Origin: Curvularia sp. ZM96
Taxonomy: Eukaryota; Ascomycota; Dothideomycetes; Pleosporales; Pleosporaceae
Assembly: GCA_022457065.1 (NCBI GenBank)
Contig: JAJGBQ010000001.1
Coordinates: 7,254,001 to 7,318,000, forward strand
DNA length: 64,000 nt
Reading direction: 5' to 3'
The notes below the pieces were generated by a model that did no database searches, was not told the DNA's origin, and saw only the letters and a list, made by a program, of their open reading frames with translations. This document shows, in pieces, positions 12,345 to 23,868 of the stretch; the first letter of the stretch is position 1; the number at the start of each line of letters is the position of its first letter. The position numbers were made by a program, and so were the translations under genes.

Positions 12345-12591
12345 GTGGAATAGGGAAAGTACAGAACCAAACAAAGAGGTATTACTTGTCTTCGGAATAG
12401 ACTGGAGTCTCTTCAGTCACCTGCGCTAGTTTTGATCCATTCCAAACACACTGTGACCAAGCATCGCCATTACGTTGTCATCTCCCAGTCCCAGTAACAA
12501 CTCTGCAGTGTTGCACCCGGACTCCTTGCGCCAGTGACGGGTTTCATCCCACTCCTCATAGGCCAAGTCCATATCCAGCGCGCGCTATCGT

Positions 12592-12960
12592 TTACGAGGC
12601 CTTCTTCTGCTGGGCTTTGAGTGCCTTCTTGCGATTGCTCTTGATCATGACTACCGAGAGGAAACTGCCGACGACGGTGGTACCGAGAATAAGGAGGATG
12701 ACGGGGATGCGGATGGCCCAGACGCGAGGGAGGAAGAGAGAATGGAGAATGTGGTCGTCGTCAACAAAAGGCTGCGACCGTTCAGTACAAATGGACAGTG
12801 GGGAATTTATCAAGTGATCATCGTACCATGAACAGTGTCCAGACGGTGTAGTAGACGAAGACGACAGTCGCTGCGACGAGCATGCTGAAACCTACGAGAC
12901 GATCGGCCTTTGCGGTGTTAGTTCACATCCCTGTATTGTGTACATCTGAACCCATACCAT
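12592..12960 (-). CDS. DPM2: Dolichol-phosphate mannosyltransferase subunit 2 (Dpm2)
   Basis: Three coding exons on the minus strand (12960-12958, 12907-12827, 12771-12592) give 87 residues, the usual Dpm2 length. The first coding exon is the ATG alone, followed by a gtatgg donor. Exon 2 encodes ADRLVGFSMLVAATVVF and the rest of TM1. Exon 3 encodes PFVDDDH, the conserved SLFLPRVWAIRIPV segment, TM2 and a lysine-rich cytosolic tail. Dpm2 is a small ER membrane protein that stabilises the Dpm1-Dpm3 Dol-P-Man synthase and also associates with the GPI-GlcNAc transferase. It diverges from CWC22, with 277 bp between the two start codons. An uninterrupted reading of exon 3 gives an unrelated N-terminus lacking TM1, so the spliced model is preferred. 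Confidence 0.9.
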
Positions 12961-13237
12961 TGCAAAGTTTTGTGGAAGTAAGAAACGAATGAATCAATTA
13001 AGGGTGACTTGGTAGTGACAGCCATCTCGCTGTCCCCTTCCTCGCTCCCTCTCTGAGAGACGCGCCAAGCCTAGACCCCTGTCGGCGAAACCGCGGTCCG
13101 TTGGCCGCCGCAGCTGCATTGCTGGGCGGGCTGGGACACTAAACTTTTGCGAAGCGCGTCACTTTACACGCCTCCACCGGACACCTTTCCCATCTTCCCT
13201 TTCCTCCCCGCACTCGCGACCCTCTCACTCAGCGAAG

Positions 13238-15802
13238 ATGGAGGTCGCATCTGCCGTTCGACTGCCTTCCCCGGAGCCCGAGGTCGATGCGCATGATGTT
13301 CCGCGCAAACGCGAGCGCTCCCCGTACGATGGGCCGAGTTCTGGGCCATCCAAGAGAAGCCGGAGAGACGAGGAGGATGACCATCGCAGCGGAGGAGCCA
13401 GCCGTCGCCCGGCACCGAAACCCACTACCGATGACCTTCCCGAAGACGATTCGCGATTGAAGCTCTTTCAAAATGCCTTCAGCGCGAACAGGAAGCTGCC
13501 TATCGACGACTCCAAGACACGTGCTGGAGGCGCGTACATCCCACCTGCCCGACTGCGCGAGATGCAGAAGTCGATCACCGACAAAAAGAGTGCAGAGTTC
13601 CAGCGCATGGCATGGGAGGCGTTGAAGAAGTCGATCCAAGGTCTGATCAACAAGACGAACACGGCCAATATCAAGATGATAGTTCCCGAGCTATTTTCCG
13701 AGAACTTGGTTCGTGGGCGTGGCCTGTTTTGTCGAGCCATTATGAAGGCGCAAGCTGCGAGTTTGCCCTTTACCCCCATCTACGCAACCATGGTAGCTAT
13801 TGTGAATACGAAGCTACCTCAGGTCGGCGATTTGCTGGTCCGTCGCTTGATCGTACAGTTCAGGAAGGGATTCAGGAGGAACGACAAGGCGGTTGCGCTA
13901 TCAAGCACCATGTTCCTTTCGCATCTCGTCAATACGCAGGTCGTCCACGAGATCCTGATCGCCGAAATTCTGTTGCTCCTGCTCAACAAGCCCTCAGACG
14001 ATTCCGTTGAGATTGCGGTCGGCATTATGAAAGAGGTCGGCGCTTTCCTCGACGAGATGAAGCCGGCGATTGCCAACGCCATCTTCGACCAGATGCGCAA
14101 CATCCTGCACGAAGCCGACATTGACAAGCGCACGCAATACATGATTGAGGTACTTTTCGAGGTCCGGCGCACAAAGTACAAGGACAATCCGGTTGTAAGA
14201 GAAGAGCTGGATCTTATCGAAGAGGAGGACCAAATTACACACAACCATACTCTTGAGGATGACGTCAAGGTTGAGGATGGCTTGAACATTTTCAAGTTCG
14301 ATCCCGATTATGAAGCTCATGAGGAGGAGTATGCGAAGATCAAGGCAGAAATTCTGGGTGAAGAGGAGGGCAGTGATGACGACGGATATACGGATGCATC
14401 TTCGGAAGATGAGGAGGACGAAGAGGTCAAGGCAATGGACGTCAAGGATCAGACCAATGCGGATCTTGTCAACCTGCGCCGAACAATCTACTTGACCATC
14501 AAGAGCAGTGGTGGTTTCGAGGAGTGCGTGCATAAGCTCATGCGAATCAACTTACCACAGGGTCTGGAGAACGAGCTCACTACCATGATTGTGGAGTGCG
14601 CTAGCCAGGAGAGGACATACGAGAAGTTCTACGGTATGATCGGAGAGCGATTCTGCAAGCTGAACAGGATGTGGACGGACCTGTTTGAGGATGCGTTCGC
14701 ACACTACTACGAGACGATCCATCGTTTTGAGACGAACCGCCTGCGCATCATCGCTCAGTTCTTCGCCCACTTGCTAGCATCCGACGGTATCGGCTGGCAT
14801 GTTTTCCAAGTAGTAAAGATGACGGAAGAGGATACCACCTCTAGTTCGCGTATCTTTGTCAAGATTCTGTTTGAGGAGCTTCTAGCCTCGCTCGGTCAGA
14901 AGGTGGTGGTTGAGCGCTTCAAGGACCCTATGCTCCAGGACAGCCTCAGCGGCATTTTCCCAACAGATGCAGACGACCAGAGCAAGACACGCTTCTCGAT
15001 CAACTTCTTCACTGCCATTGGTATGGGTGTACTCACAGAGGGTATGCGCGACTGGCTTAAGAACAATGCGCCTAAGCCGAAACCACTGCCCGAGCCGGAG
15101 AGTGATTCGGGCGATGACCGCAGTGTCTCATCGCGGTCAAGCTACACTTCGAGCAGCTACTCTCGATCGCGAAGCCCTGTCCGCAGAAGGCGAGATTCAA
15201 GATCCAGTTCGCGAGGCAGATCTTACACACGCAGCCCCACGCCCGACCGCAAGCGTGGCGGTCGTGGTCGGAGTGCCAGCTACAGTTCTGCATCCCGCTC
15301 CCGCTCCCGCTCCCCCACGCCGCGTAAGCTCAAGAGCAAGCGCTCCTATTCATCCTCCCTTTCTCGTTCCCGCTCCCGTTCACCAGCGCCTCGTCGCCGT
15401 GGTCGCAGCCCTTCATACTCAGTATCACGCTCCCCACCACCGAAATCCAAATCCGCGCGTGGTGGACGTAGCCCTTCGTACTCGCCGTCTCGCTCTCCAC
15501 CTCCGCGCCGTCGAAGGTATTCCTCGTCTCCTTCACGATCGCCATCTCCGGTATCCAAACGCAGACGCAATTCAAGCAGCCCTCCACCGTCAAAGGGTAA
15601 GGGGAAAGCAAGAGACGATAGCGCGAGTCCACCCCCAAGGCGTAGGAGAGATTCTAGCACACCGCCTCCTAGACGCAGGCGTGCGTCAACCAGCCCACCA
15701 CCGTCGAAAGGTAAAGGTAGGGCGAGGGAAGACAGTAGGAGTCCACCACCGAGACGTAGGAGGGATTCCAGCTCGCCACCAAGGAGGAGGAGGGACTCGT
15801 AA
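13238..15802 (+). CDS. CWC22: Pre-mRNA-splicing factor Cwc22
   Basis: A single exon of 854 residues. An N-terminal Ser/Arg/Glu-rich tail is followed by the MIF4G domain (about 120-310), opening WEALKKSIQGLINKTN and containing LFCRAIMKAQ and LVNTQVVHEILIAEILLLLL. A linker with an acidic run (about 370-400) leads to the MA3 domain (about 410-530, RRTIYLTIKSSGGFEECVHK). After about residue 625 the protein is an extended RS domain with SRSRSP and SPPPRRRRDS repeats. Cwc22 is a spliceosome component that holds eIF4A3 and is needed for the first catalytic step and, in metazoans, for EJC assembly. The long RS tail is animal/filamentous-fungus-like, in contrast to the short budding-yeast protein. The RS codon repeats also keep other frames open; those frames are not genes. 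Confidence 0.95.
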   Translation: MEVASAVRLPSPEPEVDAHDVPRKRERSPYDGPSSGPSKRSRRDEEDDHRSGGASRRPAPKPTTDDLPEDDSRLKLFQNAFSANRKLPIDDSKTRAGGAYIPPARLREMQKSITDKKSAEFQRMAWEALKKSIQGLINKTNTANIKMIVPELFSENLVRGRGLFCRAIMKAQAASLPFTPIYATMVAIVNTKLPQVGDLLVRRLIVQFRKGFRRNDKAVALSSTMFLSHLVNTQVVHEILIAEILLLLLNKPSDDSVEIAVGIMKEVGAFLDEMKPAIANAIFDQMRNILHEADIDKRTQYMIEVLFEVRRTKYKDNPVVREELDLIEEEDQITHNHTLEDDVKVEDGLNIFKFDPDYEAHEEEYAKIKAEILGEEEGSDDDGYTDASSEDEEDEEVKAMDVKDQTNADLVNLRRTIYLTIKSSGGFEECVHKLMRINLPQGLENELTTMIVECASQERTYEKFYGMIGERFCKLNRMWTDLFEDAFAHYYETIHRFETNRLRIIAQFFAHLLASDGIGWHVFQVVKMTEEDTTSSSRIFVKILFEELLASLGQKVVVERFKDPMLQDSLSGIFPTDADDQSKTRFSINFFTAIGMGVLTEGMRDWLKNNAPKPKPLPEPESDSGDDRSVSSRSSYTSSSYSRSRSPVRRRRDSRSSSRGRSYTRSPTPDRKRGGRGRSASYSSASRSRSRSPTPRKLKSKRSYSSSLSRSRSRSPAPRRRGRSPSYSVSRSPPPKSKSARGGRSPSYSPSRSPPPRRRRYSSSPSRSPSPVSKRRRNSSSPPPSKGKGKARDDSASPPPRRRRDSSTPPPRRRRASTSPPPSKGKGRAREDSRSPPPRRRRDSSSPPRRRRDS

Positions 15803-16270
15803 TGTAGTGTCTGCATTCCAATGACGAAGAAATTCTGTAGTGGTTGGTTTGAGTTGAGCATATTCATTCGGACTGATGGTTCAGCTAGTAGTATTTGTGT
15901 ATTATATAACAATGTTTGCGGCGAAATTGAGCGAAAACGGGCCTCAGAGAAAAAGAGCATCACCTGCATGAATGTAAAGCGATATATTCAAATAAACATA
16001 GTCTCTTACTATTATTTTCCTGCTGTACATGGCCAAAGTCTTAATTGGCAGTGCACTCTCATTCAGTGTTCAGGGACGCCAAGGATTTGGCATTACACCC
16101 ACACCACACATCTTGTACGTCCCTTTGGCGCTGTGAACAATATTCCATATAGTTCGATCAAACTCAAGCTAATCACTGCAGTGTCGTCTGCCGCACGTGG
16201 CAAGCATGAAGCGACGAGGGGCCACGTTCTGCAAACGGGGCTCACGTCATTGTTTGTGCTGCGGCTCACG
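15803..16270. other. Intergenic region after CWC22
   Basis: No gene seen. An open frame runs in from 15821 ahead of the next gene, but it carries untranslated-looking sequence and I place the start at the ATG at 16271. The stretch contains the CWC22 3' UTR and an AT-rich segment around 15890-16020. Confidence 0.45.
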
Positions 16271-18451
16271 ATGAGCGCCTTCCCAGCAACAGAGCAAACA
16301 CGCATAACTCTCCAGTCACCCTTCACCGACATTGCAATCGAATCCGCCGTCACCTACGCTTTCAGTCTCACTAGCCTCGAGCCTGCCCTAAAAGCTCACT
16401 TCGACCCAACCACCATTTGTCCACCAACACCACCTGCTGTATCGAAAAACGAAACAGCAACACTGAGATCAGTCACGATCATGGCTGACCTCAAGGAAAA
16501 CTTGGGTATGTATTCACTCCGCAAGGCCCTCGAAGCCGACCGCCCCACCAGCGGTTGCTTTGTCCTCGACGTCGGTCACGACCAAAGGGGCAACCCCATC
16601 AAGTCCTACAAGCATGTCAGCGAGATTTTGTATGAGCATGTCGTCCATGGCAACGATTTCCCTGAGCCCTTTACCAAGCTCTACGTCATTGGCGACTGGA
16701 ACACTGCGTGCGATGACGGCACCAAGACGGAGGACTCTGGGGCCATGAGCCAGTCTATGCGCAAGGTAAACATTGCTTTTGTTTTGTCTTCTTTTCTCTT
16801 TCAGGAGGAAGCGTGGAAGTAAACTAGGGTACTGACTATGAGGAAGCTCGGCGGCAAGACCGAGTTGGAGCAGGAGTGGTGCGAAGCAGTCGACAAGATC
16901 GCGAATCTGATCAAGCTGATGCCTGCGCTCAAGGAATTGACGTAAGTTCTCATTTGTTTCTCTGAACCATTTTGTTTTAACAGGAGGCGCAGCTGGATCG
17001 CGGCAATTCCTTTCATGGGTAGGATCTGGGATACGCTTCCCACCAACATGACGAAGCTCGTCCTCGACCTCGGCCAGCCGATTCGCATCGAGCGTGACGG
17101 CAATCTCGAGTACAAGTCGTACATTGCTCCGAAGGAAATGAAGCCTCTTGTTCAGCAAACCGAGCTTGAGGAGCTTCGCCTGTTCAATATGCATGATTCC
17201 ATGCAGGCTGTCGTCTGGGAGACTGCCTATAGGAACATTTCCGAAGGCGGCATGCGCGTTGTTGACCTGCAGATGGCTGCTGAACCGATCGTTCGCATGG
17301 ATCACTGGCGCAAAGCTGTGGATGTCGTTGGCTTGACGGTTCCGAAGCAAGACTCGAACGAGAGTGAGTACAAGTAAGTTGACACACTTCCAAACGCTTC
17401 TGAGTTGTTGTTATCTGACCAAAGGCTCACGCAATCCAAAGGGGCGTTGAGGGCAAAGGTGTCTTGCACCATTCGTTTGGCACAGGCGAGTATCTTGACG
17501 CTTTTTGCATGCGCAGGGCACGCATTGCCGCAGGTCTAGAGGAAGCGAGGCCACTTCCGCTCTGGTAAGTCACCTGCTTGTCTACAGAAGCCGTGTGAGG
17601 GCGTACTCAATGTGCTTGTTAGGTGCCTTAAGCTCAACGGCTTCGTTGTTGACTACCTCCCTTTCGAGCACGAGCTTTCCCGCCTCGTCTTGCTGACGTG
17701 TGGCGACGACTGTATCGACAGCGGCCTGCGTGCCCCAAGGACGCCGTTGACTCCTCACAATCGCTGGAGCCAGATTGTCAACTATGCCCCCTCGCACTGC
17801 CTCATTCAGTGGCCCAACTGGACCGGAGTGTTTGACGACAACGGCGACCAGCGTGACAACCACGGAGATGTTGTCTCTCAGGAGACTGGCCTTTCGACCC
17901 CAGTCGATGAACCGTTGTCGCCTCATCCGGTGCCCTTGACCCAGGAGTCACTTGAGCTAAAAGACCTGAGGACGGCTCTCGAGAACATGGAACCTGTCGA
18001 GAAAGCAATGAGCATGGCTTCGAATATTTCCGTCTGTGGTTCTGAGGTTACTGAGCCGGCTGCGGATGCAACGTCGTCGGACTTTCCTGAGATGGCCACG
18101 GGTGACGGCTCCGATGGTACTGAGCTGGCTGACGATGTGGCACCTTCGGAGTACCCTGAGCTGGCTACGGTTGACGGCTCTGCTGCCTATGGTAGTCCTT
18201 ATTCGATGACGGCAAGCTTGATCCTGGTCAACACAGCGAGCACGATGGAGTCGAGGATGTCTAATGACAGCAGCTTCGACAACGTGAGCCCTGTCGACAT
18301 TGACACAGGCGCGGACAAGGCAACCGAGGGATCCAAGGGCACGGCAACTGCCGGCAACACGGCGTCCAAGAGCGATAGCTTCAAGCACAAGGTACGGAGA
18401 TCACTGGATTGGCTTTCTGGTTCGCGTTCTGATTTTGGCGATGCTGCTTGA
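16271..18451 (+). CDS. Unrecognised five-exon protein
   Basis: I assemble five exons (16271-16765, 16847-16941, 16984-17373, 17442-17564, 17623-18451), giving 643 residues. Each junction has a GT donor and AG acceptor in phase; the 42-nt second intron is unusually short. The N-terminal two thirds (about 1-420) look globular, with alternating hydrophobic and charged segments such as MPALKELTRRSWIAAIPFMG and LGQPIRIERDG. This could be an F-box/LRR-like fungal fold, but I see no diagnostic motif. The C-terminal part (about 470-643) is Ser/Thr/Asp/Glu-rich and disordered, ending in a basic segment KVRRSLDWLSGSRSDF. The first acceptor has competing AGs (16842 or 16846); I chose the one that preserves a clean KLGGKTELEQEW frame. 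No function assigned. Confidence 0.6.
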
Positions 18452-20120
18452 CTTTGATACTGCGTCATTACTTTGAGTTGCTTTTGGTCGCGTTCAAACA
18501 TAACTTTCACCACAGAGCTAATATCAGGGAGTGAGGAGACGTGGACGGGGCTTGCTGGCAACGGCAGTGGATGCCCTTCCATTGGCTCCTACTCTACTTT
18601 GCTAGGACCAACTATCTGGTGGGACTGGACTTCGGTATCCATGAGAGGATGAAGGATTTATGATACCACGACGTACATGTGGGATTTCCAAGGTGGAAGG
18701 GTGCTTCGCAGATGAAAACGGGGGAATGATATCATGGCATGGGAAAGTGTGCTGGGGATGTATCTAAGCCCGAAGGGAAATGGATAACTCAAAGGATTGA
18801 CACAAGTTCCTCGAGACGCATGGAACACCGCCTTGGGCTTGACGATGTGCGCAAACATGCCCCCAATCCGTGATAGCAAGTGATGTAGTTGAGTTTAGGG
18901 GCACATTCATCGACATGAGTTGAAGTTTATAGAAAAGGCCACTTTACCGTATTGGAGCTAGGCAGCTATGGTGGGCCGGTTCGTGGGACAGGCACATATG
19001 CAGGTTACAGGAGCCGGCATGGCATGGTTGCAGGCAGTGTACCGATGGAGTGTGCGGTGCGGCGAAGTGTAGTCGCCGTTAGATGCATACAGTACAGGAG
19101 GAGATGCTGGAGCACAGGCACAGGCCGATGGTTGTGACGTTTTCGTTTGGGTGGGCGCGGGCCGCTCCTTCCTGCTCAGGTGGAGGGCCACCAACTGGCA
19201 GGCGCGTCTGGGAGCGCGGGGGCAGGCGCGATGGAGTAATGGAGTAGTAGCAGCAGCGACGACGACAACAACACCAAGACCAAGAAGCACAATGCCGATG
19301 ACAACGAAGAGCACAAAAAGAGTCTCAATGCGCCCCTGTCGGTGTAGGCAGGCCGGGCGCGGTTCCCTGCTTTTCGTGGGCCGGCCGCTCTGCTAGTTGT
19401 TCCGCCTTCCGTTCCGCGCTGGACCTACGTAGCCTGGCTGAACCGCCCCATGCCCCCGTGCCAGGTTTAGCACACCAAAGCACGATGAGTTGGCAATCCA
19501 TCGTTGCCGTCACCAAGCTCCACGACGCCGGCCAGGGCACGACGACCCTCTCGTAGCAGTCGAGTCGCCTTGCCTGCCCGCCTCTCTGTGCGACTCCACC
19601 TATCCCTCTCCACCGTCCAAGGCCGCATTTGCTTCTTCGGCCGCCGCTGCTGCTGCTGCTCGACCATTCATTCCTACATCCTGCTACTGCACGCCCCAGT
19701 GACACTCCGCGCCCGCGACGAGCCACTGCACGCTCCAAAAGGCCCGCGAATCCCTCGCCCGCCCGGCTCCGATGCATATTTGAACTCGCGCTGCGGTTCC
19801 TCCAGTCACTCGTTTACTCGAATCACTCTCTCCGGGCGCCGCGCTTCCGGGCGCGCTGCGGCTGAACGTCTTGCTCCCAACCCGGTGACGTTGGCATCGC
19901 CCATTAACACCAGAAACCCTGAGATATTGGTGACAACAAACAGGCGCGCACCGCATTGCGATTCGTGCGTGTCGATTCGCGCACATCCGCTGTCTTGTCC
20001 AAGTGTCGGTGAGAGGTGTAAGTTTGACATTCTTGATGCGTCCCAGCCACCTCCCAGCCCTTCACCTTCCCCCAACCACCCTGCACTCGCGCGTGCACCC
20101 ATCCCGGCCGCGTACCAGCA
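18452..20120. other. Intergenic / long 5' leader region
   Basis: About 1.7 kb with no gene I can support. The right half (19140-20120) is GC- and CT-rich with a short CTG/GCT run near 19647-19660. It probably forms the promoter and 5' leader of the coiled-coil gene that follows. The open frames on both strands here (for example 19325-19777 minus and 19504-20223 plus) are compositionally biased and look spurious. Confidence 0.45.
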
Positions 20121-22742
20121 ATGGCTCCTCCTAGCAATCCCCCCAGTCTCTGTGTCTAATCCCACCCTCTGCAGCCAGCTTCTCGTGCATTCCCGCTATA
20201 AGCAGCCCTTCTGCGCCGCTTAGTTTGTGCCCCCTCGAGTGCCCGCCGCTAGCTCGCTGCTCCAACCCGGCGGGTGCCTCCCTTTGACGCTGCAAGGGCA
20301 ATTGAGCCCTGCGTGCAGGTTCCTGGCTTCACGCTGACGTCCAGTCATCCCTCCGCAAACATATTCCCATCTCACGACCCATCTTCACGAGACCACGACC
20401 GAAACGCGCCAATAGCTTTTCCCGAATATCGTACCTCGCTCCAGCTACGCCAGGAACAAGCTGAAGCCTTCTATCGCACGCAGCACAATCGCTCGAGAGC
20501 CTCCAGCTCGACCGGCAGTGTCGCCAACAGCCTCCGCCGCACACCCAACTTTGAGCGCGCCAGGTCGGCCGAACCGAGCCAGCAGCAACAGCGTGTTCGG
20601 TTCCAAACACCTCGCCCTTACTCTACAGAACCTCACCCGGCCCTTCGCATCAGTCGGCGTACTGCTTCGGCAATACGCTTCGTGCTCGAAGAGGCCCTTC
20701 GCGTCCCCCATCCATTCACCCCGGATCTAATTGAAGAGAACGCCCCCATGTCCGACTTGACAGGCGGCCGCGCTGCCAATGGCGGGGCCCGTACGACTGG
20801 TGGCCCCGTGCCTGTCGATCGCTCCAATATACGCACCCCTACGCAGATCATGAACGCTAGGCGCCAACGGGCTGAAGTGGAGGAACAAAGGAAAGCCGCC
20901 GAGGAGGAGCGCAGGAGAGCCAGCGCGGAAAGAAGAGCGCAAGCTGTTTCTGGTGTAGCTGGAGCACCAACAACAGATCCCGGAACCCAGAGGCAGCCGC
21001 AAGCAGCTCCACGACCCGGTGACCAGTACGTACAATACCCGGCATCGTCTGGGGGCGTCCCACGTCAGCCCGAGAGGCCTATTCCGACCCAAAACATCAT
21101 GAATGATCCGCAGGATGTTCCTACCGGTGCGTCACAGTCTAGGCCTAGGGCTGCCACACAGGGCCAGCAGTCATCTCGGCCTACTCAGGCAAATCTTAGC
21201 GTGCCAGCGACCTCGGAACCGGGCAGAAGACCAGCTGGCTCGGGTCACGCACGACGGCCTTCCGCCCCTCCAGGTACATCACAGGCAGGGCCGTCAGCGG
21301 CTGCACAAGCGCGTCCTCAACCCGCGCCAGGCTCAACTACTGGACAAGCTCGCGAGTCTACGACCTCGAATTTTCCACATGCTTTCGAGCGCTGGGAAAC
21401 TCTCTCTTCGCACTGGGAAGGGCTTACCTCATACTGGATACGGCGACTTGAACAAAATACCGATGAAGTTCGCAGGGAGCCGTTGGCCCAGCAGTTGTCA
21501 CGACAGATTACCGATCTCTCGGCCGCTGGCGCCAACCTTTTCCATGCTGTCGTTGAGCTGCAGCGGCTACGCGCATCTTCAGAGCGGAAATTCCAGAGAT
21601 GGTTCTTTGAGCATCGCCAGGAACAGGAAAAGGCGCAGGAAAGGGAAGCCCAGTTACAAGATCAGATCAACGCGGAGCGCGAGTTGCGTCTTGAGGCTGA
21701 GGCAAACCTCGAGCGCGTAACCACTGAGAAGAAGAACGCCGAGCGAGCCGTCACGGAGATGAAGCGCGAATTGCAAATCTCCAAGGAAGAAGCCCGCCGC
21801 GCTTGGGAAGAGCTTGGGAGACGGGAGCAAGAGGAGCGAGATCGCACGTTCTCGTTGAGGGAGGGCCAGCCCACTCTAGTCGGCGGAGTGCAGGTGGTTC
21901 CAATGGCGCAGAACATGGGCCGTGGAGGAAGGGGACATGATGATACCTACGGCGGTACACAGAGCGGTGGGTCTGGCATTGAGCAGCATTACTCGTACGA
22001 GGAAGGTCCTCAGTCCCCGACTGACACGGATCCCTTCACCGAGGGCGGTCGCCATGGCCAGCGGGAGCATGATATGCCTGCGCCTTTGTCTCAAGGGACT
22101 TATGTTCCCTCAGGCGCGACTTCGACAGCATCCTCTCGACCTGGTGGCACCAGCTCTGCTGCAGATCCAACGCTAGCCCCAGCGCCTTTGCAATATCCTT
22201 ATTATGCGTCGGAAGGCCAGAGAACCCCCACCCAAACAGGCATGTCGCAGCCTGAGGCGTTCTATCAGCAGCCAGGCTCGTACCTGCACCAGGAGTCTGA
22301 AACTGGAGTGCCAGAGGATGAGCAGTCCTATGTCACGTCGCAGGCAGAAGAGTCGGAAGTAGAGTTCGCTCTTGATGAGAGAGGCAACTACATCCGCGAT
22401 GATTCAGGTCGTCGCATTCCGTTCCGATCGCTTCAGTCGCCCGAGTCAGATGACTATGATGTAGAAGACGCCCGTCGACGCGAGCTTGAGCATCTGCAGC
22501 ACTACGGCACAGCCGCCACATCGCAGAGTGGCTATGCCACGACTTCAAGCGGAGCTTCACATTCCCATGGCTATGCCACTTCTGGGGACCAGCCAGACTA
22601 TAGCGGAGATGGTTACGGCGATGAATGGGTCGGTATGAGACACCACCATCCGACGAGGCTGAGCGATGTGCCAGAGGAAGACGAGAGAAGCCGGACGTCG
22701 CCCAGCCGAGCGAGCCAGGCCAGCCGAGGACGTCTATACTAG
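20121..22742 (+). CDS. Conserved fungal coiled-coil protein of unknown function
   Basis: The frame 20319-22742 is clearly coding. Upstream of an in-frame ATG at 20748 it still reads like protein, including a charged segment ending RFVLEEALRVPHPFTPDL. So I suspect a small first exon from the ATG at 20121 (MAPPSNPPSLC) joined to an acceptor at 20318. That donor (gtctaa) is weak and the join is tentative; 20748 is the conservative start (664 residues). Visible parts: a short charged helix ending in EEERRRASAERRAQ; a low-complexity Gln/Pro/Ala/Arg stretch; a conserved helical block beginning FPHAFERWETLSSHWEGLTS and continuing to LFHAVVELQRLRASSERKFQRWFF; then a strong coiled coil of about 100 residues rich in E, R, A and K; then a disordered acidic C-terminus. 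The helical block resembles a family I recall as conserved across Pezizomycotina without assigned function. Confidence 0.75.
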
Positions 22743-23868
22743 AATGATGACTGAGACCCATGGAGCACGTTCTCCCCTCTTCCTGCGACCCGCGTCTTTT
22801 GTACACGAGCGAATTGCGTAATCAGTTTCCCTGCTGGAAGGAATTTTTCCCGTCCATCGGTTTTTACATGGCAACCTTGGTCCTTTTTTCTTTTTGTGTT
22901 TTGGGCGCACACACTGCACATTAATCATCATGTTAGCATGCATGTGTTACCAGCGAAGCATCCCCACACATTAGACGTTTTTTTTTCTCTCTATATCCAG
23001 ATCCAGATCCACCGATCACAACAAACGACCACATGCTCTGTCCCCCACCTCCCTTATCTTTGCGCGCGCGTTGCAAATATACCCTTTTCTCTTCTTCTCT
23101 ACATGAAAGAAGTTTTTGTCACGCACTCACATCGAAGAAAAAAGGATTCTCACTAATTGAGCATGTTCTTCTTTATATCTCTCTCTCCTCTGGTTCGTGG
23201 TGGTACTGCTGCTACTGCTGCGGCTACCTTTTCTGTACTTGATATCGGGCAACGGGGTTTTTGCATATGCGATGCATGTTTTGTCTATTGATTGGTTGAC
23301 TGATTGAATCGAATTCCCTGTATTAGTAGCTTTTCTTTGTGGTTTCTAATCTCGTTTCGTGGATGTTTATAGCAAGCAAGCAAGCATGATGTCTTTTTTT
23401 TTTCCTATTAACCTCGTTTTAATTCAGCATGGGGTGGTTATGAGGGTAATATGGGTGGTGAGATGGGTGTGGGGACGTCAGAGGGTGGGTGAGTTGGAGT
23501 TGATAGTAGGGGAGGAGAAGTTGATGAGGCGTCCTTTGTTGAGCAATGAAATGGGTATTATATGTGCTTGATCGTCATGCTTTTCAAGGTGCTTCCGGGG
23601 GGAAGTGATGAGAGTGGATGGTAACAATAGGGCAAGGGAAATGAAGTTAATACTGTGTTCTCTGGCTCAAAACTCTTCTCCATACTTTTGGTGTCGTTGT
23701 CAAGTGGTTTGTTTTGGCTTGTATATGTGTTGTTCTTTTAGGCCAAAGGAAGCTGTATTTCGAGCGTGGGATTGAACACTCTTTAATAGCTATGATTTTA
23801 AATGAATAGAGAGGGAGTGAGGGCACGATAGAGACGCACATATGACTGTAGCACTCCATCCTCTCTCC
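22743..23868. other. Intergenic region with AT-rich, T-run sequence
   Basis: No gene seen. This is the 3' UTR of the coiled-coil gene followed by AT-rich sequence with several T runs (for example 22978-22987 and 23393-23402) and a short CAGATC repeat near 23000. The right end is the 3' flank of the minus-strand SDR gene. Confidence 0.5.

Noticed and set aside
14910..15969. Long open frames on both strands over the 3' half of CWC22 (304 and 207 codons)
   Set aside because: They are by-products of the repetitive Ser/Arg/Pro codons of the RS domain; the CWC22 frame alone has domain content.
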